Source: UBA7803 sp963822255
Lineage (GTDB): Bacteria; Pseudomonadota; Gammaproteobacteria; Pseudomonadales; Azotimanducaceae
Assembly (NCBI GenBank): GCA_963822255.1
Contig: CAWGGV010000009.1
Span: 930,001 to 994,000 of the forward strand
Direction: 5' to 3'
Length of the DNA: 64,000 nt
Part shown: in pieces, positions 8,449 through 16,959 of the stretch
How the letters are laid out: the number at the start of each line of letters is the position of its first letter
How positions within the stretch are numbered: position 1 is the stretch's first letter
The notes under the pieces: generated by a model
The model's database searches: none
What the model was told of the DNA's origin: nothing
What the model saw: only the letters and a program-made list of their open reading frames with translations
Program-made: the position numbers and the translations under genes

Positions 8449-10641
8449 GTGGACGTCACTCACATCCTCGAGGAACTGAACGACCGTCAGCGGGAAGCGG
8501 TCACCGCGCCCGTGGGCAACGCGCTGGTGATCGCCGGCGCGGGCAGCGGCAAGACCCGGGTACTGGTGCACCGAATAGCCTGGCTGATCCAGGCAGAAGG
8601 CGTGTCTCCCCACGGCATCCTGGCGGTCACCTTCACCAACAAGGCCGCGGCGGAGATGCGCGCGCGGATCGAAGAGCTGCTCGACATCTCGGCGCGTACG
8701 CTCTGGGTCGGCACGTTCCATGGCATTGCCCACCGGTTGCTGCGCATGCACTGGCAGGAGGCCGAGCTCCCGCAGAATTTCCAGATCCTCGATGCCGACG
8801 ATCAGCTTCGCCTGGTCAAGCGCGTGATGCGCAGCCTCGACATCGACGAGCAGAAGTGGCCGGCCCGCCAGGCGGTCTGGTTCATCAACGGGGAGAAGGA
8901 CGAGGGCCGGCGGGCGCGGCACGTTTCCGCCGACGGCGACCTGTTCCGAATCACTCACAAGCGCATCTATGAGAGCTACGAGGAGCTCTGCCAGCAGGGG
9001 GGGCTGGTGGACTTCGCCGAGCTCTTGCTGCGCAGCCACGAGTTGTGGCTCACCCGCCCGGAGTTGCTCGAGCACTACCGCCGTCGCTTCGGCCACCTGC
9101 TGGTGGACGAGTTCCAGGATACCAACGCCATCCAGTACGCGTGGCTCCGGATGCTGGCCGGTGAATCGGGCAAGGTCATGGCGGTGGGCGACGACGACCA
9201 GTCCATCTACGGCTGGCGGGGCGCACGCATCGAGAACATCCATCGCTTTCGTGACGAGTTCGCCCACGTTTCGACGATCCGGCTGGAGCAGAACTACCGC
9301 TCCACTGGCACGATCCTGCGTGCAGCAAATGCGCTGATCGGCCGCAACCAGGACCGTCTCGGGAAGGAGCTGTGGACGGCGGGCGACGAAGGCGATCCGC
9401 TTCAGGTCTACTCCGGGTACAACGACCTGGATGAGGCGCGCTTCGTTGCCGAGCGGATAAGGGAGTGGCTCGACGGCGGCGGCAGCCCGAACGAGGTGGC
9501 CGTGCTGTACCGGTCGAACGCACAGTCGCGGGTGCTGGAAGAAGCCATGCTGCGTTCCGACATCCCCTACCGGATCTACGGCGGCGTCCGCTTCTTCGAG
9601 CGTGCCGAGATCAAAAACGCGCTGGCCTACATGCGCCTGATGCACGATCGCCACTCCGACCCGGCGTTCGAGCGCGTGGTCAACACGCCCACCCGGGGGA
9701 TCGGCGACAAGACGGTGGAGTCCGTGCGGCAGATCGCGCGGGACCGTGGCGTGTCCCTGTGGCAGGCCGCGCGGCTGGGCATCACCGAGAGTCTGCTGGC
9801 CGGTCGGACGGCCACTAAGCTCGCGGACTTCATGAGCCTCATCGACGATCTGGCGGAGACGACGGCGGATCTGTCGCTTCACAAGCTGGCCGACGTCTGC
9901 ATTCAGGCGTCGGGGCTGATGGAGTTTCACGCGCGGGAACGGGGCGAACGCGGTCTCGCCCGGAAGGAGAACCTGGAAGAGCTGGTCAGCGCCTGCCGTC
10001 AGTTCACCGGCGAGCTGGTGTTCCCCCTGCAGGACAGTGACAGCGCAGAGGTGGGCGTCCTCGAGGAGTTTCTCGATCAGGTGGCGCTGGACTCCGGCGA
10101 CCGGGAAGCGCAGTCCGGCGCCGCCGTGCAGATGATGACGCTGCACTCCGCCAAGGGCCTGGAGTTCCCGGTGGTGTTCCTGACCGGTATGGAGGAAGGC
10201 CTGTTCCCGCACCGCATGTCGGCGGAGGAGCCGGGCCGCATCGAGGAGGAGCGGCGGCTGTGCTACGTCGGCATCACGCGGGCGATGAAGGCCCTGTATT
10301 TCAGCTACGCGGAAACGCGCCGGTTGCATGGCCAGGACACCTACAACCGGCCCTCGCGATTCCTGCTGGAGGTGCCCCGAGAGCTGGTGCACGAGGTGAG
10401 GATGGGAGGCGCCGTCCACCGGCCCTTCGGCGCGATGCCCACCAGGTCGTCTGCGCCCTACTCCGAGGTGGAAGTCGCCGGCCTGCGCATGGGGCAGCGG
10501 GTGCACCACGCCAAGTTCGGCGAGGGCGTGGTGCTGCAGAGTGAGGGCTCGGGCGAGCGCGCGCGGGTGCAGATCAACTTCCAGGACGCAGGCGCCAAGT
10601 GGCTGATGATGGGTTACGCCAACCTCGAGCCGCTGGACTGA
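8449..10641 (+). CDS. uvrD: DNA helicase II (UvrD)
   Basis: Superfamily 1A 3'-5' helicase for nucleotide-excision and mismatch repair. I choose GTG 8449 (MDVTHILEELNDRQREAV), with AAGG eight bases upstream; GTG 8443 is also possible. 730 residues. Motifs: Q-motif LNDRQREAV, Walker A AGAGSGKT (29-36), motif Ia TFTNKAAAEM, Walker B VDEFQDTN, motif III GDDDQSIYGWRGA, motif IV LEQNYRS, motif V TLHSAKGLEFPVVF, motif VI ERRLCYVGITRA. The C-terminal Tudor-like segment (GQRVHHAKFGEGVV...WLMMGYANLEPL) marks UvrD rather than Rep or PcrA. The frame extends upstream into glmS but that part is not UvrD-like. Confidence 0.95.
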   Translation: MDVTHILEELNDRQREAVTAPVGNALVIAGAGSGKTRVLVHRIAWLIQAEGVSPHGILAVTFTNKAAAEMRARIEELLDISARTLWVGTFHGIAHRLLRMHWQEAELPQNFQILDADDQLRLVKRVMRSLDIDEQKWPARQAVWFINGEKDEGRRARHVSADGDLFRITHKRIYESYEELCQQGGLVDFAELLLRSHELWLTRPELLEHYRRRFGHLLVDEFQDTNAIQYAWLRMLAGESGKVMAVGDDDQSIYGWRGARIENIHRFRDEFAHVSTIRLEQNYRSTGTILRAANALIGRNQDRLGKELWTAGDEGDPLQVYSGYNDLDEARFVAERIREWLDGGGSPNEVAVLYRSNAQSRVLEEAMLRSDIPYRIYGGVRFFERAEIKNALAYMRLMHDRHSDPAFERVVNTPTRGIGDKTVESVRQIARDRGVSLWQAARLGITESLLAGRTATKLADFMSLIDDLAETTADLSLHKLADVCIQASGLMEFHARERGERGLARKENLEELVSACRQFTGELVFPLQDSDSAEVGVLEEFLDQVALDSGDREAQSGAAVQMMTLHSAKGLEFPVVFLTGMEEGLFPHRMSAEEPGRIEEERRLCYVGITRAMKALYFSYAETRRLHGQDTYNRPSRFLLEVPRELVHEVRMGGAVHRPFGAMPTRSSAPYSEVEVAGLRMGQRVHHAKFGEGVVLQSEGSGERARVQINFQDAGAKWLMMGYANLEPLD

Positions 10642-10662
10642 CGACCGCCGCATTATTCGCGA

Positions 10663-10679
10663 TCGGGAAATCGTCCCGA
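10663..10679. repeat. short inverted repeat between uvrD and dctP
   Basis: TCGGGA-aatcg-TCCCGA forms a perfect 6-base stem with a 5-base loop in the 83-base gap after uvrD. No T-run follows, so it is not a clear intrinsic terminator; it could be a weak terminator or an operator for dctP. Confidence 0.3.
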
Positions 10680-10724
10680 CGGCGCGCATTGGAACTTTGT
10701 CCGAAAATTTTGTCCGGGGGGAAC

Positions 10725-11822
10725 ATGAAAACGTGTTGGGCTTTGGGTGTTGTCTTGTTGGCGGCGGCCTGCTCGCCGGCCGGCGGCTCGTCGTCGGCCA
10801 GTGCCGGGGACGGCGGGGCGGCGGCGACGAAGCAGCAGGTCTACCATTGGAAGCTCATCACCACCTGGCCGAAGAACCTTCCCGGCCTCGGCGCGGCGCC
10901 GGAGCGGCTGGCGGAGCGCCTCAAGGTGATGAGCGACGGGCGCCTGGACATTCAGGTGTACGGCGCCGGCGAGCTGGTGGGCGCGTTCGAGGTGTTCGAT
11001 GCCGTGTCAGAGGGCACCGCCGAGATGGGCCATGGCGCCGCCTACTACTGGCGCGGCAAGATTCCGGTGGCGGCCATGTTCTCCACCGTGCCGTTCGGCA
11101 TGACGGCGGACGAGATGAACGCCTGGCTGCAGTATGGTGGCGGCCTCGAGCTGTGGCGGGAGCTTTACCGGCCGTTCGGCCTGGTGCCGTTTCCTGCCGG
11201 CAACTCGGGCACCCAGATGGCCGGCTGGTTCAACAAGGAAATCAACTCGTTGGCTGATCTCAACGGCTTGAAGATGCGCATCCCCGGGCTCGGCGGCGAG
11301 GTGCTGGCGCGGGTCGGCGGCGAGCCGGTCTCGCTGCCCGGCAATGAGGTGTTCCAGGCCATGCAGTCCGGGGTGATCGACGCCACCGAGTGGGTCAGCC
11401 CGTGGAACGACCTTGCGCTGGGGCTGCAGACCGTGGGCAAGTACTACTACTACCCGGGCTGGCACGAGCCCGGCGCCACCACCGAGCTCATCGTCAACCA
11501 GAAAGCCTGGGACAGCCTGCCGAAGGACCTTCAGATGATGATCGACACGGCGTCGCGGATGGTCAACGAAGACATGCTGTCCGAGTTCACCGCCCGCAAC
11601 AGCATGGCGCTCGCCACGTTGAAGGACCAGTACCACGTGCAGGTGCGGCGCCTGCCGGACGACGTCCTCGCGCGGCTCAAGGAGGTCTCGCGCAAGGTGG
11701 TGGCGGAGTCCGCGCAGGGCGATGAGCTGGCGAAGCGCATCTACGACTCCTACATGGGGTTCCTCGACCGGGTCGTCGAGTATCAGGCGATCTCGGAACA
11801 GGCGTACGTCAATGCGCGTTAG
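10725..11822 (+). CDS. TRAP transporter solute-binding lipoprotein (DctP/TakP type)
   Basis: Extracytoplasmic binding protein of a tripartite TRAP transporter. 365 residues from ATG 10725, preceded by GGGGGG. A lipoprotein signal (hydrophobic run then AAAC, Cys16) predicts anchoring to a membrane rather than free periplasmic location. The body resembles the TakP (2-oxoacid) branch: HWKLITTWPKNLPGLG near the N-terminus, the conserved MRIPGLGGEVLARVG segment with the carboxylate-binding Arg, and GVIDATEWVSPWND, whose Glu-Trp pair binds the metal in TakP. Substrate is therefore probably a small carboxylate, but this is inference from family. Its membrane partners dctQ and dctM are about 2-4 kb away on the opposite strand, an unusual split. 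Confidence 0.88.
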   Translation: MKTCWALGVVLLAAACSPAGGSSSASAGDGGAAATKQQVYHWKLITTWPKNLPGLGAAPERLAERLKVMSDGRLDIQVYGAGELVGAFEVFDAVSEGTAEMGHGAAYYWRGKIPVAAMFSTVPFGMTADEMNAWLQYGGGLELWRELYRPFGLVPFPAGNSGTQMAGWFNKEINSLADLNGLKMRIPGLGGEVLARVGGEPVSLPGNEVFQAMQSGVIDATEWVSPWNDLALGLQTVGKYYYYPGWHEPGATTELIVNQKAWDSLPKDLQMMIDTASRMVNEDMLSEFTARNSMALATLKDQYHVQVRRLPDDVLARLKEVSRKVVAESAQGDELAKRIYDSYMGFLDRVVEYQAISEQAYVNAR

Positions 11823-11837
11823 TTTGGAGCGCCATCC

Positions 11838-12662
11838 GTGGAGCTGAAAGCCACCGCCTACGCCGTGGAAGACGGTATCGCCACCATCACCCTGAACCGC
11901 CCGGCGCGCATGAACGCATGGACCGGGCGCATGCACACCGAGTACCGCTGGTGCCTGGCCGCGGCGGATGCCGATCCGGCCGTTGGCGTGGTGATGGTCA
12001 CCGGCGCCGGCCGCGGCTTCTGCGTGGGCGGGGACGCCAAGGCGCTGGAAGGGCACGCGGCACGGGGCGGTTACGATGCCGGCACGCCGGACGAGCTGGC
12101 ACGGCCCGGCTACGGCACCGCCGCGCAATTCGACGCCAGCTTCGCCTATCACTTCGGGCTCTCGAAGCCCGTGATCGCCGCCATGAACGGCGCCGCCGCG
12201 GGAGTGGGGCTGGCGCTCGCCTGCTTCGCCGACCTCCGCTTCGCCGCGGCCGGGGCAAAGTTCACCACCGCGCACGGCAAGCTCAATCTGCCCGCCGAAT
12301 ACGGTCTGTCCTGGCTGCTGCCCAGGATGATGGGTCTGACCCGCGCCAACGAGCTGCTGCTGTCGAGCCGGGTGTTCACCGCGGAGGAGGCGCTCGAGCT
12401 CGGCCTGGTGAACCGGGTCTGCCCGGGCGGGAGCTTGCTGGGCGAGACGCGGGCCTATGCCGCGGAGCTGATCCGCACGGTGTCGCCGGAGTCTCTGCGC
12501 CGGACCCGCTGGCAGATCTATCGGGACCTGCACCGTAGCGTGGCCGAGTCCGTCAGCGAGTCGGAGGCCCTGCTCGAAGAGATGATGGGTCAGCCCGACT
12601 ACCGGGAAGGCGTGGCCGCATTCCTGGAGAAGCGTCCGCCCGTCTGGCGCGGTAGCGACTGA
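11838..12662 (+). CDS. enoyl-CoA hydratase/isomerase family protein
   Basis: Crotonase-fold protein of 274 residues, starting at GTG 11838, 15 bases after dctP and probably co-transcribed with it. The core signatures are present: oxyanion-hole segments GRGFCVGGDAKAL and AAMNGAAAGVGLALACFADLRFA, and the later PAEYGLSWLLPR stretch with Glu near the second catalytic position. The protein ends AAFLEKRPPVW, typical of 2-enoyl-CoA hydratases. Substrate cannot be deduced. Its pairing with a carboxylate TRAP binding protein suggests use of an imported acid after CoA activation, but no CoA ligase is nearby. Confidence 0.85.
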   Translation: MELKATAYAVEDGIATITLNRPARMNAWTGRMHTEYRWCLAAADADPAVGVVMVTGAGRGFCVGGDAKALEGHAARGGYDAGTPDELARPGYGTAAQFDASFAYHFGLSKPVIAAMNGAAAGVGLALACFADLRFAAAGAKFTTAHGKLNLPAEYGLSWLLPRMMGLTRANELLLSSRVFTAEEALELGLVNRVCPGGSLLGETRAYAAELIRTVSPESLRRTRWQIYRDLHRSVAESVSESEALLEEMMGQPDYREGVAAFLEKRPPVWRGSD

Positions 12663-12690
12663 GGCGCGGCCGGTGCGCGAGCGCGAGCTG

Positions 12691-13869
12691 CTAGCTCTGC
12701 ACCGGCAGGCAGGCGCGACCCGCGGCCCAGACCCCCACCGGCCGGGTCAGAGCCGCGAGATCCTCGAGCGGATCGCCGTCCACCAGCAGCACGTCGGCGG
12801 CGAGGCCCGCTGCCAGCGTTCCCGCAACCGCCTGCAGCCCGAGCGCGCGGGCGGCTTCGCGGGTGGCGGCCTGCAAGGCCGCTTGCGGCGACCACTCCAT
12901 GATCCGCCGAAACACCTCGAGAGCTTGCGGCAGATGATGGTGGAACACCCCCGGAATCCCCGCGTCGGTGGAAGCCACGAACGGAATCTGCAGCGCCGCC
13001 ATGGCCTGAAATGCCGTGCGTATGCGTCCGAGCCGGGCGGAGTTCGGATCGTCCAGGTATCGTTGCCAGCCCCGGTTGACGGTGGGCGACACCCAGACGC
13101 CCTGCTCCAGGATCAGCCGCGCCACAGCGTCCTCATAGTTGCCTGCCCAGCCGGACTCCCCCATCCAGGAACAGTGCTCGATGGTGCGCACTCCCGCCCG
13201 CGCCGCGAGCTCGATGCCGCGGGTGCCGTGGCAGTGGGCAGCCACCAGGCGCCCATGCCGGGCGGCGCCGGCGACGATGGCGGTCAGAGTGGCGAGATCG
13301 AATTGGGCGCCGGCGGGGTCCGTGCCCCGGGTGAACATGCCGCCGGTAGCCATGACCTTGATCAGGTCGGCGCCGCGGCTCACCTGGTGCTCGATGACCG
13401 CCTGGGCGGCCTCCGCGTCCGCCGCCTCGCCACCCCAGAAGTGGCAGTGGCCGCCCGGGCAGGTGACCGGCTGCCCGGCGCAGAGCAGCCGAGGCCCGGG
13501 GACGGCGCCGGAGGCGATGCGGTCCCTGAGCGCGATCTCCGCCCACACTCCGCCGCCCAGATCCCGTGCGGTGGTGATGCCGGCCCGCACCATGGCCGTG
13601 GCGCGCGCGTCCATGGCGGCGGGGTCGCGAGGATCGTCCGGCTGCGGCGGCGTGCGCTGCTCGGGGTCGAGCTCCATGTGGACGTGAAGGTCGATGAGCC
13701 CCGGCATCGCGGTGGCGCCGGCGCAGTCCATGACCGTCTCGCCGCGCCTGACCGGCAGAGCATCTCCCACCTCGACGATGCTGCTCCCGGCCATGCGGAT
13801 GCAGTCGGCGTCGACCAGCCGGTGGCCGTCCCAGATGCGGAGGTGTCGAAGTAGAGTGGGCACGGTCAT
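12691..13869 (-). CDS. metal-dependent amidohydrolase family protein
   Basis: 392-residue cytosolic hydrolase of the amidohydrolase superfamily (imidazolonepropionase / prolidase-like branch). Start ATG 13869 overlaps the dctM stop by 4 bases (ATGA), so translation is probably coupled. Metal ligands are in the usual order: HxH in DLHVHME, Lys in DLIKVMATGG (probably carbamylated), His in AAHCHGTRG, His in TIEHCSWM, and Asp in ASTDAGIPG. The C-terminus has the small beta-domain segment LAAGLAADVLLVDGDPLEDL. No signal peptide. The coupling to dctM and dctQ suggests it hydrolyses an imported amide, lactam or lactone; the substrate is unknown. Confidence 0.88.
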   Translation of the reverse strand: MTVPTLLRHLRIWDGHRLVDADCIRMAGSSIVEVGDALPVRRGETVMDCAGATAMPGLIDLHVHMELDPEQRTPPQPDDPRDPAAMDARATAMVRAGITTARDLGGGVWAEIALRDRIASGAVPGPRLLCAGQPVTCPGGHCHFWGGEAADAEAAQAVIEHQVSRGADLIKVMATGGMFTRGTDPAGAQFDLATLTAIVAGAARHGRLVAAHCHGTRGIELAARAGVRTIEHCSWMGESGWAGNYEDAVARLILEQGVWVSPTVNRGWQRYLDDPNSARLGRIRTAFQAMAALQIPFVASTDAGIPGVFHHHLPQALEVFRRIMEWSPQAALQAATREAARALGLQAVAGTLAAGLAADVLLVDGDPLEDLAALTRPVGVWAAGRACLPVQS

Positions 13870-15239
13870 GGGTAGAGCACTCCCGGCAGCCAGGTTGCGA
13901 GTGGCGGCCAGGCCACCACCGCCAGCAGCAGCAGAAGCTGCAAGCCGACGAAGGGCACGATGCCGCGGTAGATGTGTCCGGTGCTGACCTCCGGCGGCGC
14001 CACGCCGCGCAGATAAAAGAGCGCGAAGCCGAACGGCGGCGTCAGGAACGAGGTCTGCAGATTCACGGCGATGAGCACGCCCAGCCAGACCGGATCCAGG
14101 CCCATGGCGAGCAGAACGGGGCCGACGATGGGCACGACCACGAAGATGATCTCGATGAAGTCCAGCATGAAGCCCAGCAGGAAGATTACCAGCATGGTGA
14201 TGGACAGGGCGCCCCACACACCGCCCGGCATGGTGCTGAGAATGCCGTGTACCAGGCGATCGCCGCCGTAGCCGCGGAACACCAGCGAGAACAGCGAGGC
14301 GCCGATCAGAATGAAGAACACCATGGCGGTGGTGCGTAAGGTCGCGAGGCACGTGTCGCCGAGCACCCGCCAGGTGAGGGCCCGGTAGACGACGGCAAGA
14401 ATCGTGGCCCCCGCCGCGCCAACGCCGGCCGCCTCGGTGGGCGTGGCGTAACCGCCGAGGATGGAGCCCAACACCGCGACGATGAGAACCAGCGGGGGCA
14501 GCAGGCCGGCCGCCAGCGATGACAGAGACGGCCGGGCCGCACCTTCCGCCAGCGCCGCCGGTGCCCGCGCCGGTGAGAAGAAGGCCACCACGAGGAGATA
14601 GATGCCGTACAGCACCACCAGAACCAGCCCCGGGACGATGGCGCCGGCGAACAGATCCCCCACCGAAACCGTCTTCGGCGAGAAGACGCCTTGATTCAGC
14701 TGCGCCTGCTGATAAGCGTTCGACATCACGTCACCCAGCAGCACCAGCGCGATGGAGGGCGGAATGATCTGACCGAGGGTGCCGGTGGCGCAGATGGTCC
14801 CGCTGGCGAGCTGCGGGTCGTACCCTTGCTTCAGCATGGTCGGCAGCGACATCAGCCCCATGGTCACCACCGTGGCCCCGACGATGCCGGTGCTGGCCGC
14901 CATCAGCATGCCCACGGCCAGCACAGCCAGCCCGAGCCCGCCGGCGAGCCGCCCCATGAGGGCGGACATGCTGTTCAGCAACAGCTCGGCGATTCGGGTC
15001 TTCTCCAGCATGACGCCCATGAACACGAACAGAGGCACGGCGATGAGGGTGGAATTGGTGACGATGCCGAACAGCCGCCCCGGCAGGAAGCCCAGGTCGG
15101 TCGCTTGAAAGGTGCCGGCAGCGATGCCCAGCATGGCAAACAGCAGCGCCACGCCGCCGAGGGTGAGTGCCACCGAATAGCCCGCGAGCAGAGCGGCGAA
15201 CACCACGGCGAACATGACCAGCGGGACGAGCTCAGCCAC
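13866..15239 (-). CDS. dctM: TRAP transporter large permease (DctM)
   Basis: Ion-coupled membrane transport subunit, 457 residues, GTG start. About a dozen hydrophobic segments. Family landmarks: VPLFVFMGVMLEKTRIAE, GAT..TMGLMSLP, the helix-hairpin loop GTLGQIIPPSIALVLLGD, and TPTEAAGVGAAGATI. The gene overlaps dctQ upstream by 8 bases and the amidohydrolase downstream by 4, forming a tight minus-strand unit ubiA-dctQ-dctM-amidohydrolase. Should work with the DctP-type lipoprotein encoded at 10725-11822. Confidence 0.95.
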   Translation of the reverse strand: MAELVPLVMFAVVFAALLAGYSVALTLGGVALLFAMLGIAAGTFQATDLGFLPGRLFGIVTNSTLIAVPLFVFMGVMLEKTRIAELLLNSMSALMGRLAGGLGLAVLAVGMLMAASTGIVGATVVTMGLMSLPTMLKQGYDPQLASGTICATGTLGQIIPPSIALVLLGDVMSNAYQQAQLNQGVFSPKTVSVGDLFAGAIVPGLVLVVLYGIYLLVVAFFSPARAPAALAEGAARPSLSSLAAGLLPPLVLIVAVLGSILGGYATPTEAAGVGAAGATILAVVYRALTWRVLGDTCLATLRTTAMVFFILIGASLFSLVFRGYGGDRLVHGILSTMPGGVWGALSITMLVIFLLGFMLDFIEIIFVVVPIVGPVLLAMGLDPVWLGVLIAVNLQTSFLTPPFGFALFYLRGVAPPEVSTGHIYRGIVPFVGLQLLLLLAVVAWPPLATWLPGVLYP

Positions 15240-15732
15240 GGCGGCCGCTCAGCACCAGGATGCAGCGGGCGATCTCGGCGATACCCTGCAGCAGCAGCAG
15301 GCCCGCCATCACGGGTATGAGGGTTTTCAGGAGGAAGATGGCGGGAATCCCGCCCACTTCCGAGGAGCCCTCGAGAATTCGCCAGGAACGGGCCACGTAG
15401 GTGTCGCTGTAGAGGATGATGGTGACGGCCACCGGTACCAGGAACAGCAGGTGTCCCACCAGGTTCACCAGCGCACGGCCGCGCTGCCCCAGGCGGGCAT
15501 AGACGACATCCACACGCACGTGCACGTCTTCCTTCAGCGCGTACGGAATGCCGAGCATGAAGGTTATCCCGTGCATGTAGAGCACCGATTCCTGCAGCAT
15601 GATGGAGCCCAGGTTGAAGACGTAGCGGAGCACCACCACGCCGAGGGTGGTCGCCACCATGGCGAGCAGCAGCCAGGCGATCGCGCGGCCGATGCGATCC
15701 GTGAAGGCGTCGATCAGGGCGATGAGCTTCAG
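15232..15732 (-). CDS. dctQ: TRAP transporter small permease (DctQ), probable CTG start
   Basis: Small four-helix TRAP membrane subunit. The natural N-terminus by comparison with the family (KLIALIDAFTDRIGRAIAWLL) begins at a CTG at 15732 that overlaps the ubiA TGA as CTGA. No ATG, GTG or TTG lies near it; the only upstream ATG in frame (15837) would add 35 arginine- and glycine-rich residues read out of frame through ubiA. From CTG the protein is 166 residues, the normal size. The conserved ALKEDVHVRVD motif between helices 2 and 3 is present. Either a true non-ATG start coupled to ubiA or an A-to-C sequence error. Confidence 0.82.
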   Translation of the reverse strand: MKLIALIDAFTDRIGRAIAWLLLAMVATTLGVVVLRYVFNLGSIMLQESVLYMHGITFMLGIPYALKEDVHVRVDVVYARLGQRGRALVNLVGHLLFLVPVAVTIILYSDTYVARSWRILEGSSEVGGIPAIFLLKTLIPVMAGLLLLQGIAEIARCILVLSGRRG

Positions 15733-16613
15733 AGCGCGCTGCCCCCGGCCAGCGCCGGCCAGAGCGTGGTCTGGAGCACCACGCCCGAGAACAGAGCGAA
15801 GCCGACCCAGACGTTGTTGCGAAACGCCTCGAAGCATCCCGCGCGGCTGCGGTCACGCATCAGATACTGCTGGTAGACGAACAGGGCCGCCGCCGCTGCC
15901 AGGCCCAGCTGGTAGAAGCCCCCCAGCTCGAGCTGGGTGCCCAGCAGCGAAAACGTCAACAGCGCGCTGGCCTGGAGCAGACCCACCATGAAGCGGTCGG
16001 CGGCGCCGAAGAGGATCGCCGTGGACTTGATGCCCACCTGAAGGTCGTCGTCGCGATCGACCATGGCGTACTGGGTGTCGTAGGCGACGATCCACAACAG
16101 GCTCCCCACGAACATGAGCCACGCCTCCGGAGGCACGCGGTTCTGGACACTGGCGAAGGCCATCACCACCGCCCAGCTGAAAGCGCCGCCCAGCGCCACC
16201 TGAGGCAGATAGGTCCAACGCTTCATGAACGGATACAACACCGCCAGCACCAGGCCCACCACCGCGAGGCCGCGGGTCAGGGGGTTCAGGAAGATCAACA
16301 GGCCGGCCGCAAGCAGGCAGAGCACACAGAACAGCGCCAGGGCCTCAGGCTCGCGAATGCGGCCAGCGGTGATCGGACGGTCCCGGGTGCGCTCGACGAA
16401 GCGGTCCCAGCCGCGGTCGGCAAAGTCGTTGATCACGCATCCCGCCGAGCGCATCACAAACGTCCCGACGATGAACACCAGGATCAGACGCCAGGGCGGC
16501 AGCCCTGCGGCAGCGAGCCACAAGGCGGCCAAGGTGGGCCAGAGCAGCAGCAAGGTGCCCACCGGACGATCGAGGCGCATGAGCTGGAAGTATGTGGCGA
16601 GGCGGGACGGCAT
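15729..16613 (-). CDS. ubiA: 4-hydroxybenzoate octaprenyltransferase
   Basis: Membrane prenyltransferase that attaches the polyprenyl tail to 4-hydroxybenzoate in ubiquinone synthesis. 294 residues, with about eight to nine hydrophobic segments. Both Asp-rich Mg-diphosphate motifs are visible: NDFADRGWDR (about residues 62-71) and DTQYAMVDRDDD (about 180-191). The N-terminal YFQLMRLDRPVGTLLLLWPT is typical of UbiA. No ubiC is adjacent. Divergent from rubA across 148 bases; its 3' end overlaps dctQ by 4 bases, so the TRAP permease genes seem appended to the ubiA transcript. Confidence 0.96.
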   Translation of the reverse strand: MPSRLATYFQLMRLDRPVGTLLLLWPTLAALWLAAAGLPPWRLILVFIVGTFVMRSAGCVINDFADRGWDRFVERTRDRPITAGRIREPEALALFCVLCLLAAGLLIFLNPLTRGLAVVGLVLAVLYPFMKRWTYLPQVALGGAFSWAVVMAFASVQNRVPPEAWLMFVGSLLWIVAYDTQYAMVDRDDDLQVGIKSTAILFGAADRFMVGLLQASALLTFSLLGTQLELGGFYQLGLAAAAALFVYQQYLMRDRSRAGCFEAFRNNVWVGFALFSGVVLQTTLWPALAGGSAL

Positions 16614-16694
16614 GACGATCTCTCCGGCGGCAGTGTAACCGCATCGCTTCGGCCCGGGCCAGCGAGCCGGAGCGGAGCAGGCGCGCCGATCGCG

Positions 16695-16723
16695 TTGATT
16701 TTTCCCTGCCTGGCAAGTAGTTT
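16695..16723 (+). promoter_or_regulatory. possible sigma-70 promoter for rubA
   Basis: TTGATT at 16695-16700 and TAGTTT at 16718-16723 are separated by 17 bases in the ubiA-rubA divergent gap, about 40 bases before rubA. The -10 is a weak match (4 of 6), so this is only a candidate. Confidence 0.3.
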
Positions 16724-16761
16724 AGCGCGCTCTCCAATCACCCCATGTAATCTGGTGTCGA

Positions 16762-16929
16762 ATGCGGAAATGGCAGTGCATCGTCTGCGGCTGGATCTAT
16801 GACGAAGCCGAGGGGTACGAGGAGGACGGCATCGCGCCCGGCACTCGGTGGGAAGACGTGCCCGAGGACTTCGTGTGCCCCGAGTGCGGGGTCAGCAAGG
16901 AAGATTTCGAGATGATCGAGATCGGCTGA
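16762..16929 (+). CDS. rubA: rubredoxin
   Basis: 55-residue electron carrier with one Fe(SCys)4 centre. The two CxxC pairs are at Cys6/Cys9 (CIVCGWIYDEAEG) and Cys39/Cys42 (CPECGVSKEDFE). Residues between follow the rubredoxin pattern (GIAPGTRWEDVPEDFVCP). Start ATG 16762 has no strong Shine-Dalgarno; it lies 18 bases after the end of a short AT-rich spacer. In Pseudomonas a rubA gene also lies between ubiA and the HDOD-recG region, so position supports the call. Likely partner is a rubredoxin reductase, not present in this window. Confidence 0.96.
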   Translation: MRKWQCIVCGWIYDEAEGYEEDGIAPGTRWEDVPEDFVCPECGVSKEDFEMIEIG

Positions 16930-16959
16930 TCCAGCCGGCGCCGATCGGGGGAGGATCAC

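Noticed and set aside
12673..13854. Plus-strand open frame opposite the amidohydrolase
   Set aside because: No known domain, low-complexity composition, and the minus strand has all amidohydrolase metal ligands.
15733..15837. ATG-started longer DctQ (start at 15837)
   Set aside because: The extra 35 residues are Arg/Gly-rich, not DctQ-like, and are ubiA read in another frame; the conserved N-terminus begins at the CTG.
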